Below are positions 37,149 through 46,284 of a DNA stretch of 64,000 bases, in pieces (position 1 is the first letter of the stretch; each line of letters begins with the position of its first letter). Source of the stretch: Rickettsia endosymbiont of Cardiosporidium cionae (lineage in GTDB: Bacteria; Pseudomonadota; Alphaproteobacteria; Rickettsiales; Rickettsiaceae); assembly GCF_015476335.1 (NCBI RefSeq), contig NZ_JADAQY010000005.1:62001-126000 (forward strand). Direction: 5' to 3'. The notes beneath the pieces were generated by a model. It was not told the origin of the DNA and did no database searches. It worked only from the letters and a program-made list of their open reading frames with translations. Made by a program: the position numbers and the translations under genes.

Positions 37149-38033
37149 CTACTTATCTATATTTTCTGCTAACTGGTATCTAATAAAGTCAGATAAAACA
37201 ATAGATTTACCTATTTTTTTACTAAATTGTAAAATCAAATCACCAATTTTAGTTTTTCTATCAAATAGAAATGGCTGATCAAGCAATATATTGTCTGAAA
37301 AAAACTTGATCATTTTACCTTCCATCATTTTATTGATAACAGACTCAGGTTTATTTGCTGAATTTTTTCTTATCTGCTCCATATGGAATTTTTTCTCATT
37401 CTCAACTATTTTTTCATCTAAACTATCTCTAGAAATTGCTAAAGGATTACTATCTGCAATATGCATTGCAATCTGAAAACCCAACTCTCCGATTTCACTG
37501 TGATCTGCTTCAGATTCTATTGATAAAAGAACAGCTATCTTACCCATATCCTTTCCCAAGGAGTTATGAACATAGGAAGAGATAATGCCTTTAGTTACAT
37601 CAATAGTTTTCATTCGCCTTAACTGTATATTTTCTCTTAGTACAGAAATATTATCCTCCAAAATATCTGATACAGTCTTTCCTTGAAATGGGACTGAAAA
37701 AGATAACAAATGCTCTAATGAAGTACAAGACAAAGCAGATTGAGCTATATGTGTTACTAAATTTTGAAAACATTCATTACGAGCTACAAAATCAGTATCT
37801 GAATTAATTTCTACGATACTCCCACGATTACCCTCAACAGCTAACGCTACAACTCCCTCCACAGCAATAGAGGTAGCATTTTTTTTAGCAGCCGCGGCAG
37901 CTCCTTGCAACCTCAACCACTTCATAGCCTCTTGTATATCAGCATTATTCTCTGACAAAGCCTTTTTACACAGCATTAAAGGAGCACCAGTTCTAATTCT
38001 GAGCTGTTGCACTAAAGAAGCAGATATTGACAT
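37149..38033 (-). CDS. tsf: translation elongation factor Ts
   Basis: EF-Ts is the nucleotide exchange factor of EF-Tu. The start reads VQQLRIRTGAPLMLCKKAL, the UBA-like N domain with TG-P/A-MxCKKAL, followed by GAAAAAKKNATSIAVEG and the core block VEINSDTDFVARNECFQ near residue 77, all diagnostic (Thr-Asp-Phe-Val). Length 294 is normal. It follows rpsB by 107 bases, the usual order. Confidence 0.98.
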   Translation of the reverse strand: MSISASLVQQLRIRTGAPLMLCKKALSENNADIQEAMKWLRLQGAAAAAKKNATSIAVEGVVALAVEGNRGSIVEINSDTDFVARNECFQNLVTHIAQSALSCTSLEHLLSFSVPFQGKTVSDILEDNISVLRENIQLRRMKTIDVTKGIISSYVHNSLGKDMGKIAVLLSIESEADHSEIGELGFQIAMHIADSNPLAISRDSLDEKIVENEKKFHMEQIRKNSANKPESVINKMMEGKMIKFFSDNILLDQPFLFDRKTKIGDLILQFSKKIGKSIVLSDFIRYQLAENIDK

Positions 38034-38140
38034 AAAATTTTTTTCAAATTATACAATTTTTTTAGACTTTTTAAAATCTAACCTATTAACAATATCAAAA
38101 ACTAATAACAATCACACTACAAGAGAGCATTACTAACTAA

Positions 38141-39004
38141 TCATTCAGAATCTACTACAGATGACTGGATAACATTCTTTGTTATAACATCATCAGAAAG
38201 TTTATTTCTATTTTTATTAAGCTTTTTATAAATTTTATTAGATTCAGAGTTATCTTCTCCAGTTACTAATGAATGTCCTTCACCGATATCCACACCAGCA
38301 TCAGTGAGTGTATCTTGTATACCTCTCAATACGGCTTCTGCAAAAAGCTGGCAATACAACTTAATAGATTTAATAGCATCGTCATTACCAGGTATTACAT
38401 AATCTATATGTGTTGGATTTGAATTAGTATCTAATACAGCTACTATAGGTATACCCAGCTTCACAGCTTCTTTTATAGCAAGATGCTCTTTATTAGAATC
38501 AATTACAATTAAAAGATCTGGCAAGGATTGCATCTTTCTAATACCTATAAAAAACTTAAGTAGCTTTTGTCTATGATTCTCAAAATTCAACAACTCCTTC
38601 TTGGTATATCTTTCTCTAATTTTTTCATCACTAATAATTTTTTCTATATCATCCAATTTACGTATAGAACTGGATACAGTCTTCCAATTAGTTAAAGTTC
38701 CCCCTAACCACCTATTATTCACATAAAACTGCCCGGATTTTTCTGCATACTCAGCTACCAAATCAGATGCATAACTTTTACTACCAACTATCAATATCTT
38801 TTTCTTATTTTTTGCAGCATCGTAAATCTTACTAAGTGCGAATTTCAATAAAGCAGCAGTCTTATTTAAATCCAATATATGCACACCATTCCTGACACTA
38901 TGGATATAAGGAGCCATACTAGGATTCCAACGAGAGGTTTTATGGCCAAAATGCACGCCAGCGTTTAACAGATCGCTCACGCTAAAATCAGGAATATTTG
39001 ACAT
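38141..39004 (-). CDS. rpsB: 30S ribosomal protein S2
   Basis: S2 joins late in small-subunit assembly and recruits S1. The N-terminal LLNAGVHFGHKTSRWNPSM, the mid block YVNNRWLGGTLTNWKT (about 92-107) and LPDLLIVIDSNKEHLAIKEA near residue 157 are unmistakable. A charged tail (about 245-287) is longer than in enterobacteria. The gene is preceded by a 424-base spacer with a near-consensus promoter at 39359-39387, giving a long leader. Confidence 0.98.
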   Translation of the reverse strand: MSNIPDFSVSDLLNAGVHFGHKTSRWNPSMAPYIHSVRNGVHILDLNKTAALLKFALSKIYDAAKNKKKILIVGSKSYASDLVAEYAEKSGQFYVNNRWLGGTLTNWKTVSSSIRKLDDIEKIISDEKIRERYTKKELLNFENHRQKLLKFFIGIRKMQSLPDLLIVIDSNKEHLAIKEAVKLGIPIVAVLDTNSNPTHIDYVIPGNDDAIKSIKLYCQLFAEAVLRGIQDTLTDAGVDIGEGHSLVTGEDNSESNKIYKKLNKNRNKLSDDVITKNVIQSSVVDSE

Positions 39005-39358
39005 AGTAATTCAATATTTTATTTAGTTAATCTTCAGTAGGAACATCACTGAGTACAAAACAACCAAAACAACTAATTCTGAAAAAATAAACAAAATCCA
39101 ACACAAGAAAAAAATCACCATACTATCAATATTAAAACTCTTATATACCACAAAGATAGCGATATTAAAAACTTTTAACACTGACATTAATGAGTGAGAG
39201 CATAAGAATAAACATTAGAAGTTAAAGCTAATTATCTAAATATTCAAGGATCCAAAACCTAAAATCAAAAGATCTTACCCAACAACAAATATAACCCTAC
39301 TCTTAATCACCAATAAGATTCTCCAAATCCGATGGTGCAACTCACCAGAACGAGAGAC
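39005..39358 (-). other. long rpsB leader with three consecutive small hairpins
   Basis: Between the promoter at 39359-39387 and rpsB lies about 350 bases with no gene. The promoter-proximal part (about 39290-39350, read leftward) is locally GC-richer and folds into three adjacent stems: TGGTG/CACCA around AGTTG, GATT/AATC around TGGAG, and TCTTA/TAAGA around TTGGTGAT. It may be an S2-type autoregulatory leader or a small RNA. I do not recognise it as a known RNA family, and the remaining 250 bases look unstructured. Confidence 0.4.
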
Positions 39359-39387
39359 AGGATACATTTTATATACACCACTGTCAA
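39359..39387 (-). promoter_or_regulatory. near-consensus sigma-70 promoter upstream of rpsB
   Basis: Read leftward, a perfect TTGACA (39382-39387) and TATCCT (39359-39364) are exactly 17 bases apart. Initiation would be near 39352, about 348 bases before the rpsB ATG. It is among the best promoter matches in the window. Confidence 0.7.
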
Positions 39388-39428
39388 GCATTTCATTATC
39401 AATACTTAATATAATTTTGCTATATCAA

Positions 39429-40280
39429 TTAGCTAATTTCATATAATGAAAAATCTGCAAGCAATAATTTTAAAAATTGATGATTGATAGCATGGCTGGT
39501 TTTATACCCTGTAATAGAACATATTAGAGTACACCCAATAGTATTCAAGTCACCTAATAAATCTAATAGTTTATGACGTACAAACTCATCATGATACCTT
39601 AATCTATCATAATTCAACACTGAATTATCTGCAATTGCAATTGTATTTTCCAATGAAGATCCTTGTGCTAATCCCATATTTCTCAAGTAAGTAAAATCTT
39701 TTACAAAACCAAAAGTACGTGAATACATAATATCATTTTTTAATTGATACATATCATTTAATACTAATTTTTGCTTACCTATTATAGGATTTTTAAAATC
39801 TATTGTAAGATCTATTATCATATTATCTGAAGGATAAGCACATATTGTACTATCTTCTATATTAACAGAAAACTCTTTAGTTAATCGAAGAATTTTTTTA
39901 CTAGCTTCCAAAAATTTTATACCAACATATTCTATCATAAATACAAAACTCCTACTACTACCATCCATTATTGGTACTTCTGGTGAATTGATCTCTATAT
40001 ATACATTATCTAGCCCACAACTAAACAGAGCAGCCATTAAATGCTCAATCGTTGCAACGCGTACACCAGATTCATTTGCAATTGTTGTAGAAAATGATGT
40101 ATCCACAACATTTGAATATAGCGCTTCTATCCTATTATTAACATCAAATATATCTGTTCTAATAAATACAATTCCGGTATTAATCGGAGCTGGCTTAAGT
40201 TTAAGCTGTACATTACGTCCAAAATGTACTCCTATTCCACGACATACTACTTCATCATATATAGTAGCTTGCATCATCAT
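39429..40280 (-). CDS. lpxC: UDP-3-O-acyl-N-acetylglucosamine deacetylase LpxC
   Basis: LpxC is the zinc deacetylase that commits the pathway to lipid A. The N-terminal GIGVHFGRNVQLKLKPA, the metal motif ATIEHLMAALFSCGLDN (His of HLMAAL), INSPEVPIMDGSS, and the late RHKLLDLLGDLNTIGC with the second His and the Asp are all present. The ATG at 40280 is preceded by AAGGTG at a spacing of 6 bases, which decides it over the GTG at 40289; two further ATGs follow at once. Length 283 is near normal. Confidence 0.96.
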   Translation of the reverse strand: MMMQATIYDEVVCRGIGVHFGRNVQLKLKPAPINTGIVFIRTDIFDVNNRIEALYSNVVDTSFSTTIANESGVRVATIEHLMAALFSCGLDNVYIEINSPEVPIMDGSSRSFVFMIEYVGIKFLEASKKILRLTKEFSVNIEDSTICAYPSDNMIIDLTIDFKNPIIGKQKLVLNDMYQLKNDIMYSRTFGFVKDFTYLRNMGLAQGSSLENTIAIADNSVLNYDRLRYHDEFVRHKLLDLLGDLNTIGCTLICSITGYKTSHAINHQFLKLLLADFSLYEIS

Positions 40281-40475
40281 AATAAACACCTTTTAATGTA
40301 CACCATAACACTCATCCTCCCTAAAATACTGAACTTATTACAGGCTAGCACTGTATTATAATAATAAATATTAATCAACTACTACATAATGCCAAATTAT
40401 AATTTGGCCATTTCTTATATAATTTATACCTAAACAACTTTAGAAATTAGAACTACAAACGATTTTACGCTAGAG

Positions 40476-40793
40476 TTATGACTTAACAAAGTTTACAAAT
40501 TTATTCTCAATATCTTTATATTTATCAGCATCTGGCAGAGGATCTTTCTTTGTAGTGATTTTAGGCCATTTATTAGAAAATTGTTGATTAATCTCTATCC
40601 AAGAAATCAAATCACTAGATTCAGATCGAATAGCATCTACAGGGCACTCTGGCTCACACACTCCGCAATCTATGCACTCTTCTGGGTTAATAACAAGCAT
40701 CATATCACCTTCATAAAAACAATCTACCGGACACACTTCAACACAATCTGTATATTTACATTTCACGCATGCATCCGTTACCACATATGTCAT
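40476..40793 (-). CDS. fdxA: 7Fe-8S ferredoxin FdxA
   Basis: A 105-residue ferredoxin. The start [20 protein letters not shown] is the FdxA signature; Cys residues in [17 protein letters not shown] and in [12 protein letters not shown] supply ligands for one 3Fe-4S and one 4Fe-4S cluster. The C-terminal extension ([20 protein letters not shown]) is the usual alphaproteobacterial tail. The reading frame overlaps the end of ccmC by 38 bases, an unusually long overlap, and the start is secure because MTYVVTD is invariant in the family. Confidence 0.96.
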   Translation of the reverse strand: MTYVVTDACVKCKYTDCVEVCPVDCFYEGDMMLVINPEECIDCGVCEPECPVDAIRSESSDLISWIEINQQFSNKWPKITTKKDPLPDADKYKDIENKFVNFVKS

Positions 40794-41493
40794 ATTGTAA
40801 CTTATTACTAATTCTAGCCTCTAAAATCAGACTATACGTCTTATACATCAACAACAACAGAAATAACAATAAAAAAGATACCGCCATTAATATAAGAGGA
40901 ATTAACATAGTATTATGTATTGCAACTCCACCTGATCGAAAAATTGTTGAAGGTTGATGTAGGCTATTCCAAATATCTACAGAAAATTTTACTATCGGAA
41001 CATTAATGAATCCAAGTATTGCTAATACTGATGCAGGCTTTTCAGATCTGACGATGTTGGAATTTGTATGTACAACAATAATATAGCTTATATATATAAA
41101 GAACAATATTAGCATAGATGTTAATCTTGAATCCCATACCCACCAGACACCCCAAATAGGTCTGCCCCATAAAGATCCTGTAACTAAAGTAATAGCTGAA
41201 AAGACAGTGCCAATATAAGAAGAAGCAACTGCTAATAAATACGCAATCTTAATCTTCCGTATTAATACCAAAATACTACAAAAAGCTATAAAACTATATA
41301 TCATCAAACTAATCCAAGCAGATGGTACATGAATATACATTATCCTTACTAGCTCTCCTTGCTGATAATCTGGAGGTGATATTACTAAAGCATAATATAA
41401 AGCAACTATATTAACTATGGGTGTTAGTATAGCTAATATAGGTAATAATTTTTTAGCAATTTTATTAAATAACAAAATTGAAAATATATTCAT
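40756..41493 (-). CDS. ccmC: heme exporter protein CcmC
   Basis: CcmC loads heme onto CcmE in cytochrome c maturation. Six hydrophobic segments, the [19 protein letters not shown] segment with the first His, the WWD motif [15 protein letters not shown] near residue 125, and [13 protein letters not shown] near residue 175 with the second His define it. At 245 residues it is complete. It is the middle gene of a probable pgeF-ccmC-fdxA operon, starting 8 bases after pgeF and overlapping fdxA by 38. Confidence 0.96.
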   Translation of the reverse strand: MNIFSILLFNKIAKKLLPILAILTPIVNIVALYYALVISPPDYQQGELVRIMYIHVPSAWISLMIYSFIAFCSILVLIRKIKIAYLLAVASSYIGTVFSAITLVTGSLWGRPIWGVWWVWDSRLTSMLILFFIYISYIIVVHTNSNIVRSEKPASVLAILGFINVPIVKFSVDIWNSLHQPSTIFRSGGVAIHNTMLIPLILMAVSFLLLFLLLLMYKTYSLILEARISNKLQYDICGNGCMREM

Positions 41494-41501
41494 TTTGCAA
41501 A

Positions 41502-42251
41502 TTACTTTCTGATAATTATTGACAATATGCTTTGTCGATATTCTTCATTATTGTGCATTGCTCTCCTATAACTAGGATATTTTTCTTGCATACTATAAGT
41601 ATCTTCATTAATTTGTTCTACAATTTCTACAGATTCGTCACGTAATCTGTCTATTACAAATCCGGGAAGATCGAACATATAATACTCATTACAGTAAGAA
41701 TTTACAAAATATTTTTTATAATAGCGAGAAGTTTGTATAAAATCCTGATAATATCCAAAACTGACTTCATAAGAGTACTGCTGTATTGCAGGGCCTATAA
41801 TAGCCTTAATATTTCTGGCTCCATTTTTGCTCATCAAAGAAACCAAGTTACGTATAATATGATGCTTTGCACCTCTCCAACCGCAATGAGCTACAGCTAT
41901 AAAATTTGAATAATCCGAATAAAGTAATACGGGGACACAATCTGCAGTCTTAACTGCTAGAGCAATATTTTTGTCCGAGCTAATTATTGCATCACCTATT
42001 ATTTTGTTATGGATGATTTTTATATCATTATATTTATATTTAATTTCATCAAAATTCAATACTATATTACTATGTATTTGTTTAAGTGTAACAATTTTTG
42101 AAGCATTAAGATCGTTTAGTATACTGAGCAAATTTTGATAAATTTCCTTAGACTGGATAGCACAAAATCGTTTATCATTAGGTACAGAATACACGTGTGT
42201 AGAATTATTATATGTTTTATCGAATATTCTATAGAAAGAGTTTAGTTGCAT
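41502..42251 (-). CDS. pgeF: laccase-domain purine nucleoside phosphorylase-like protein (YfiH/PgeF)
   Basis: The block ALAVKTADCVPVLLYSDYSN and FIAVAHCGWRGAKHHIIRNL contain the Cys and His ligands of the Cu/Zn-binding YfiH fold, and QIHSNIV near residue 60 supplies the third His. Members have purine nucleoside phosphorylase/adenosine deaminase activity in some species and an editing role in cell-wall synthesis (PgeF) in E. coli; which applies here is unknown. Length 249 is normal. Confidence 0.9.
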   Translation of the reverse strand: MQLNSFYRIFDKTYNNSTHVYSVPNDKRFCAIQSKEIYQNLLSILNDLNASKIVTLKQIHSNIVLNFDEIKYKYNDIKIIHNKIIGDAIISSDKNIALAVKTADCVPVLLYSDYSNFIAVAHCGWRGAKHHIIRNLVSLMSKNGARNIKAIIGPAIQQYSYEVSFGYYQDFIQTSRYYKKYFVNSYCNEYYMFDLPGFVIDRLRDESVEIVEQINEDTYSMQEKYPSYRRAMHNNEEYRQSILSIIIRK

Positions 42252-42415
42252 AATAAATTATAAATTTAATATAATATTTTGGTGATACTCTTATATTTAC
42301 TAAAGCTGTAGATATTCTCTTTTATTTCGATAAATTTAAACCAATTAAAATAAAAGCTACTATCCAAGAGAAACTATGTTATACAGCAGTATTATTGGAA
42401 TGTTAACAAAAAATT

Positions 42416-43252
42416 ATGCAATTATCTAAACATCAGCTCAACGCCTTAATAGCATATATCAGAAAATTCAACCTTCTAGATAATATCGTTCAGTATATTA
42501 AGAACCGATTTAATCTTACCATATACTTAGGTGTAGAACTAGAGTTTTACATCCAAAACACCAAAGATGATATTGCATTAATCAACCAATTAGAAGCTCA
42601 TATTAATAATAAGATTGAAGTAGAACAAGGCAACAACCAATTTGAAATAAAATTGAAGGCATCCAATAATATTTCAAAATACGCAAATTACATCTGTTAT
42701 ATCAGAAATAGTATAATATATTTTTGTAATCAGCTGGGTACAAAAGTATATTTTAATGCTAAACCCTACCCTGAAGATTATGGTAATTCAATGCAAGTTA
42801 GCCTTAGTTTTTTAGAAGAAGATCATTACGAAAAATATGCCAACATGTTATGTTACTATTTACCAGATACCATTAACATGTTCTTTATGAATGATGAAGA
42901 TTATAAAAGGTTAGATAGTAAATACATGGCCCCTACTCATATATCACATGGAAACAATAATCGTACAACAATGATTCGCTTCCCAGATAGTTATCCTAAA
43001 AGGCTAGAACACAGGCTTGCATCAGCTGATGCATCCCCCCATTTAATATTATACGCGATACTAAATTCAATATATAACGGACTACACAACATAAACCATA
43101 TACCAAATTTCAAAAAGATCTATGGAAATGCACATGATCCACAATATGGATTAACAAAAATTTGTAATTTACACGGATTGCAACAATCTAAACCCATAAA
43201 ATTCGGTGAAAATACAGTATATGATGTTAAAAATTACAACTTATATCTATAA
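42416..43252 (+). CDS. short glutamine-synthetase-like protein (catalytic-domain homologue)
   Basis: 278 residues with the order of motifs of the glutamine synthetase catalytic domain: GVELEFYIQ near residue 38 (family PExEFFL), EVEQGNNQFEIKL near 75 (family EVAPGQxEI), NAKPYPEDYGNSMQVSLSFL near 122 (family KPxxxxxGSGMHxHxS), then HGNNNRTTMIR near 184 and RLEHRLASADASPHLILYAI near 199 (family NRxxxxRI ... RxExRxxDxxANPYL). The N-terminal beta-grasp domain of normal GS (about 100 residues) is absent, and the two His of GMHxH are Gln and Ser here. A related ligase with a changed substrate, or a degraded regulator, is possible. The frame is intact, so it is under selection. It stands alone. Confidence 0.6.
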   Translation: MQLSKHQLNALIAYIRKFNLLDNIVQYIKNRFNLTIYLGVELEFYIQNTKDDIALINQLEAHINNKIEVEQGNNQFEIKLKASNNISKYANYICYIRNSIIYFCNQLGTKVYFNAKPYPEDYGNSMQVSLSFLEEDHYEKYANMLCYYLPDTINMFFMNDEDYKRLDSKYMAPTHISHGNNNRTTMIRFPDSYPKRLEHRLASADASPHLILYAILNSIYNGLHNINHIPNFKKIYGNAHDPQYGLTKICNLHGLQQSKPIKFGENTVYDVKNYNLYL

Positions 43253-43422
43253 TAAAAATAAGATGATTAATATTGATATAAAGTATAGTTTCTGATTTAA
43301 TCAATCCCATAACGAACGATAACCTAAAAGAATATTTTGATTATATCAATTATATTGAATTTTAATGTGAAACAGATTAATCCTAACCCTAAATCAAAAA
43401 TACATATTATTTTTAACTAGTT

Positions 43423-44334
43423 ATGAATATTTCACATAGTCAGATACAAAGAAAACCAAATTGGATAAAGGTCAAGGCTCCAAATTCTGATGAGTTCACT
43501 AATACTAAAAATCTAGTTAAAGATTTAAATCTAAACACTGTATGCGAAGAGGCTGCTTGCCCAAATATTGGAGAATGCTGGCAGAAAAAACATGTAACGG
43601 TTATGATATTAGGTTCTGTATGCACTAGAGCATGTAGATTTTGTAATATAAAAACTGGGAAGCCCGAAGCATTAGATCATCAAGAGCCACAACGCCTTGC
43701 TGATGCAGTAGCACAATTACAACTAAACCATGTAGTGATAACCTCGGTAGATAGAGATGACTTAATTGATGGAGGAGCAAAACACTTTGCAAACTGTATA
43801 AATGCTATAAGAGAAAAAGACTCTAACGTAAGTATAGAAATATTAACACCTGATTTTCTAAAAAAAGATCAAGCATTACAAATCATATCCAGTGCGAGCC
43901 CTGATGTATTTAACCATAATATAGAAACTGTGCCCTCACTATATAGAAATATCAGACCAGGGGCTAGATACTTCCATTCACTGAATATTCTATACAAAAT
44001 CAAACAGTTAAATCCAAGAATTTTTACTAAATCTGGTCTCATGGTAGGGTTAGGCGAAACTGATGAAGAAATACTACAAGTAATGGATGATCTAAGAGCA
44101 GCAGAAGTAGACTTTTTAACAATAGGTCAATATTTACAACCCACGGCATCTCACGCTAAAGTAGAACGATATTTATCACCAGCTGTATTTAAATATATGG
44201 AAAGAATTGCTCGTACTAAAGGATTCCTCATGGTATCTGCTAGCCCATTAACCAGGTCATCCTACCATGCTGGTGAGGATTTTAAAAAATTAAAAGCGTC
44301 AAAATTAAAGAGCTTAGCTATAAGTGAAGCATAA
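43423..44334 (+). CDS. lipA: lipoyl synthase
   Basis: LipA inserts two sulfurs into octanoyl groups on E2 and GcvH proteins. The auxiliary cluster Cys are in [12 protein letters not shown] near residue 38, the radical-SAM Cys triad is CTRACRFC near residue 68, and the [20 protein letters not shown] block and the C-terminal [12 protein letters not shown] complete the family pattern (the Ser of RSSYHA is the cluster ligand). Length 303 is standard. Followed after 42 bases by the Coq10/RatA-type gene, an arrangement common in alphaproteobacteria. Confidence 0.97.
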   Translation: MNISHSQIQRKPNWIKVKAPNSDEFTNTKNLVKDLNLNTVCEEAACPNIGECWQKKHVTVMILGSVCTRACRFCNIKTGKPEALDHQEPQRLADAVAQLQLNHVVITSVDRDDLIDGGAKHFANCINAIREKDSNVSIEILTPDFLKKDQALQIISSASPDVFNHNIETVPSLYRNIRPGARYFHSLNILYKIKQLNPRIFTKSGLMVGLGETDEEILQVMDDLRAAEVDFLTIGQYLQPTASHAKVERYLSPAVFKYMERIARTKGFLMVSASPLTRSSYHAGEDFKKLKASKLKSLAISEA

Positions 44335-44376
44335 CAATTACTTAATGACTATTAAGTAATTATATAATATCAGGTA

Positions 44377-44844
44377 ATGAATTTGGCAAAATCATTTTAT
44401 GAAATCAGAACTGTAGAATTTGAGTTAAATCTTATAAAAGAAATAATCTTAGACGTTAAAAACTATCCAAAATTTCTGCCTTGGTGTAAATCGTCATCGA
44501 TAATAGCACATCATGACAATTTTTTCTTAGCAGATCTTGAAATAGCATTTAAAGGATTAAATACGAGTTATAGATCGAAAATCACCCCCGCAATATCAGA
44601 TAGCAAAATCTATACTATACATATAGAATCAACACAAGGACCTCTACAATATTTACATAATATATGGAAATTAAAACAAATGAATCATTTTACTCAAATT
44701 CAATTTTTTATTAATTTTGAATTTAAATCCACAACCTTAAATATGATAGCTTCAATGGGTTTGTTTATAGTAAAATCTAAAATTTTAAATGCATTTATAG
44801 AGCGAGCAAAACTTATTGCAGAATTACATCAACTGAATGTATAA
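44377..44844 (+). CDS. Coq10/RatA-type START-domain protein
   Basis: 155 residues with a polyketide-cyclase/START fold. The blocks VKNYPKFLPWCKSSSI near residue 27 and LADLEIAFKGLNTSYRSKIT near residue 49 match Coq10/RatA members (family YPxFLPWCxxSxV and A-L-xV-x-F-x-G). Coq10 carries ubiquinone in respiration; RatA has been assigned a ribosome-related role in E. coli. The lipA neighbour supports the alphaproteobacterial Coq10-like annotation. Confidence 0.87.
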   Translation: MNLAKSFYEIRTVEFELNLIKEIILDVKNYPKFLPWCKSSSIIAHHDNFFLADLEIAFKGLNTSYRSKITPAISDSKIYTIHIESTQGPLQYLHNIWKLKQMNHFTQIQFFINFEFKSTTLNMIASMGLFIVKSKILNAFIERAKLIAELHQLNV

Positions 44845-44987
44845 ATCTCATACTTTTTAAGCATTAACAGTATATATAAATGAATTATTACACAATAATT
44901 GGGTTGATTGTTCATAACATATAGGTTAAAATCTTCGGTATGTATATAAAATTTTTAATTTTAGTTAATTTTTATGTAAATTATGAA

Positions 44988-45212
44988 ATGATATATAAGA
45001 AACCTTCACAAAAATTGGTACTATTCACTGAGAGTGATACAGATTTAGTAAAAATATCAAAAGATATAGAAAATGGCTGGTCTATAGTGAATTTAGTAAA
45101 AAATGAAAATCACTACGTGGGTATTATGGAGCAAATTACTAAAGAGTATAATGAAAATGGCGAAGAAATCGTGTTTATACCACCAAGAAAAAAGCTCAAA
45201 ATTTCTACATAG
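44988..45212 (+). CDS. small conserved protein of unknown function (resembles DUF2674-type rickettsial proteins)
   Basis: A 74-residue protein, MIYKKPSQKLVLFTESDTDL at the start, followed by ENGWSIVNLVKNENHYVGIM. The pattern reminds me of the small rickettsial family Pfam DUF2674, but this is from memory and unverified. There is no signal peptide or membrane segment. I use the ATG at 44988; the frame extends 16 codons upstream into a hydrophobic stretch that has no sign of conservation. It lies between coq10 and fmt on the same strand with gaps of 143 and 109 bases. No function can be proposed. Confidence 0.55.
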   Translation: MIYKKPSQKLVLFTESDTDLVKISKDIENGWSIVNLVKNENHYVGIMEQITKEYNENGEEIVFIPPRKKLKIST

Positions 45213-45321
45213 TGATACAAGTCAATAAACTATATTATCTACTATATAAATATTGTATTCAACTTGTTAATGGATTACATTATCCACAATAATGATGTAT
45301 CACATTATACTATAAATACCT

Positions 45322-46284
45322 ATGGATATAATCTTCATGGGCAGTGGGGAGTTTGCTGTTAAATCTTTTGAGCAAATAGTGAATTCTAAGTCACATAAAA
45401 TTGCTGCAGTATTTACCCAAAACCCAAAAGAAGGAGGCAGAGGTATGAATTTACTGCGTACCCCAATACATAAAAAGGCCCTAGAGCATAATATTCCGGT
45501 ATACACCCCAAGTGATATTAGAACAAAGTATATATTAGAGCTAATAAGTGGTATTCACGCAGAGATAATAGTGGTGGTATCTTACGGGTATATATTGCCT
45601 AAAACAATCTTATCTTTAAAAAAATATGGCTGCATTAATATACATCCATCAAAATTGCCGCGATACAGAGGCCCTACTCCTATAGAAAATGCTATATTAA
45701 ATGGAGATAAAGAAACAGCTGTTTCAATTATACAAATGGATGAAAATATGGACTCAGGAGATATAATAGCTCAGCATGTAATTGACATAGGACCAAAAGT
45801 AAATTCAATAGAATTACACAAAATATGCAGTGATATATCCGGAACATTACTGATAAATACGCTGGATAATATTGATATACTACCAAGATTAAAACAATCA
45901 GACCAATTAGCTAGCTATACAAAAAAAAATAGTCAACATAACAAGATAATAGATTGGAGTGGTACAGCGTATAAAATAAATTGTCAGATTAGGGCTTTTT
46001 TTCCTTACATTTCTATTCCATTCATGTACAATAAGCAAGAAATTAGGATTAAAATCTTAGATTCAGATTATAAAATAATAAAACATTCATATAACCCTGG
46101 TCGATTAATACTTGATAAAACAATGAGTGATAAACTTTCAGTTGTGTGTAGTGATGGTATTATAGAACTAAATTATATACAACCAGAAGGAAAAAAGGTT
46201 ATGAGTTCGTCTGATTATTTGAATGGGATTCAAGATAAAACAATGTTTTTTAAAGAAATAAATGATATAGAATGCAAAATATAG
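45322..46284 (+). CDS. fmt: methionyl-tRNA formyltransferase
   Basis: Fmt formylates initiator Met-tRNA. MDIIFMGSGEFAVKSFEQIV at the start, VVSYGYILPKTILSL near residue 88, NIHPSKLPRYRGPTPIENAI near residue 106 with the catalytic Asn and His, and MDENMDSGDII near residue 145 with the Asp are present. The C-terminal domain is present with a late LNYIQPEGKKVM. Length 320 is usual. Its last four codons overlap lpxD by 13 bases, an unusual coupling. def is not beside it. Confidence 0.97.
   Translation: MDIIFMGSGEFAVKSFEQIVNSKSHKIAAVFTQNPKEGGRGMNLLRTPIHKKALEHNIPVYTPSDIRTKYILELISGIHAEIIVVVSYGYILPKTILSLKKYGCINIHPSKLPRYRGPTPIENAILNGDKETAVSIIQMDENMDSGDIIAQHVIDIGPKVNSIELHKICSDISGTLLINTLDNIDILPRLKQSDQLASYTKKNSQHNKIIDWSGTAYKINCQIRAFFPYISIPFMYNKQEIRIKILDSDYKIIKHSYNPGRLILDKTMSDKLSVVCSDGIIELNYIQPEGKKVMSSSDYLNGIQDKTMFFKEINDIECKI

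Noticed and set aside
39310-39360. Possible 4.5S, 6S or tmRNA gene upstream of rpsB
   Set aside because: The stems are short and none of the conserved boxes of these RNAs (SRP GGAA loop, tmRNA tRNA-like ends) can be seen; listed only as a structured leader.
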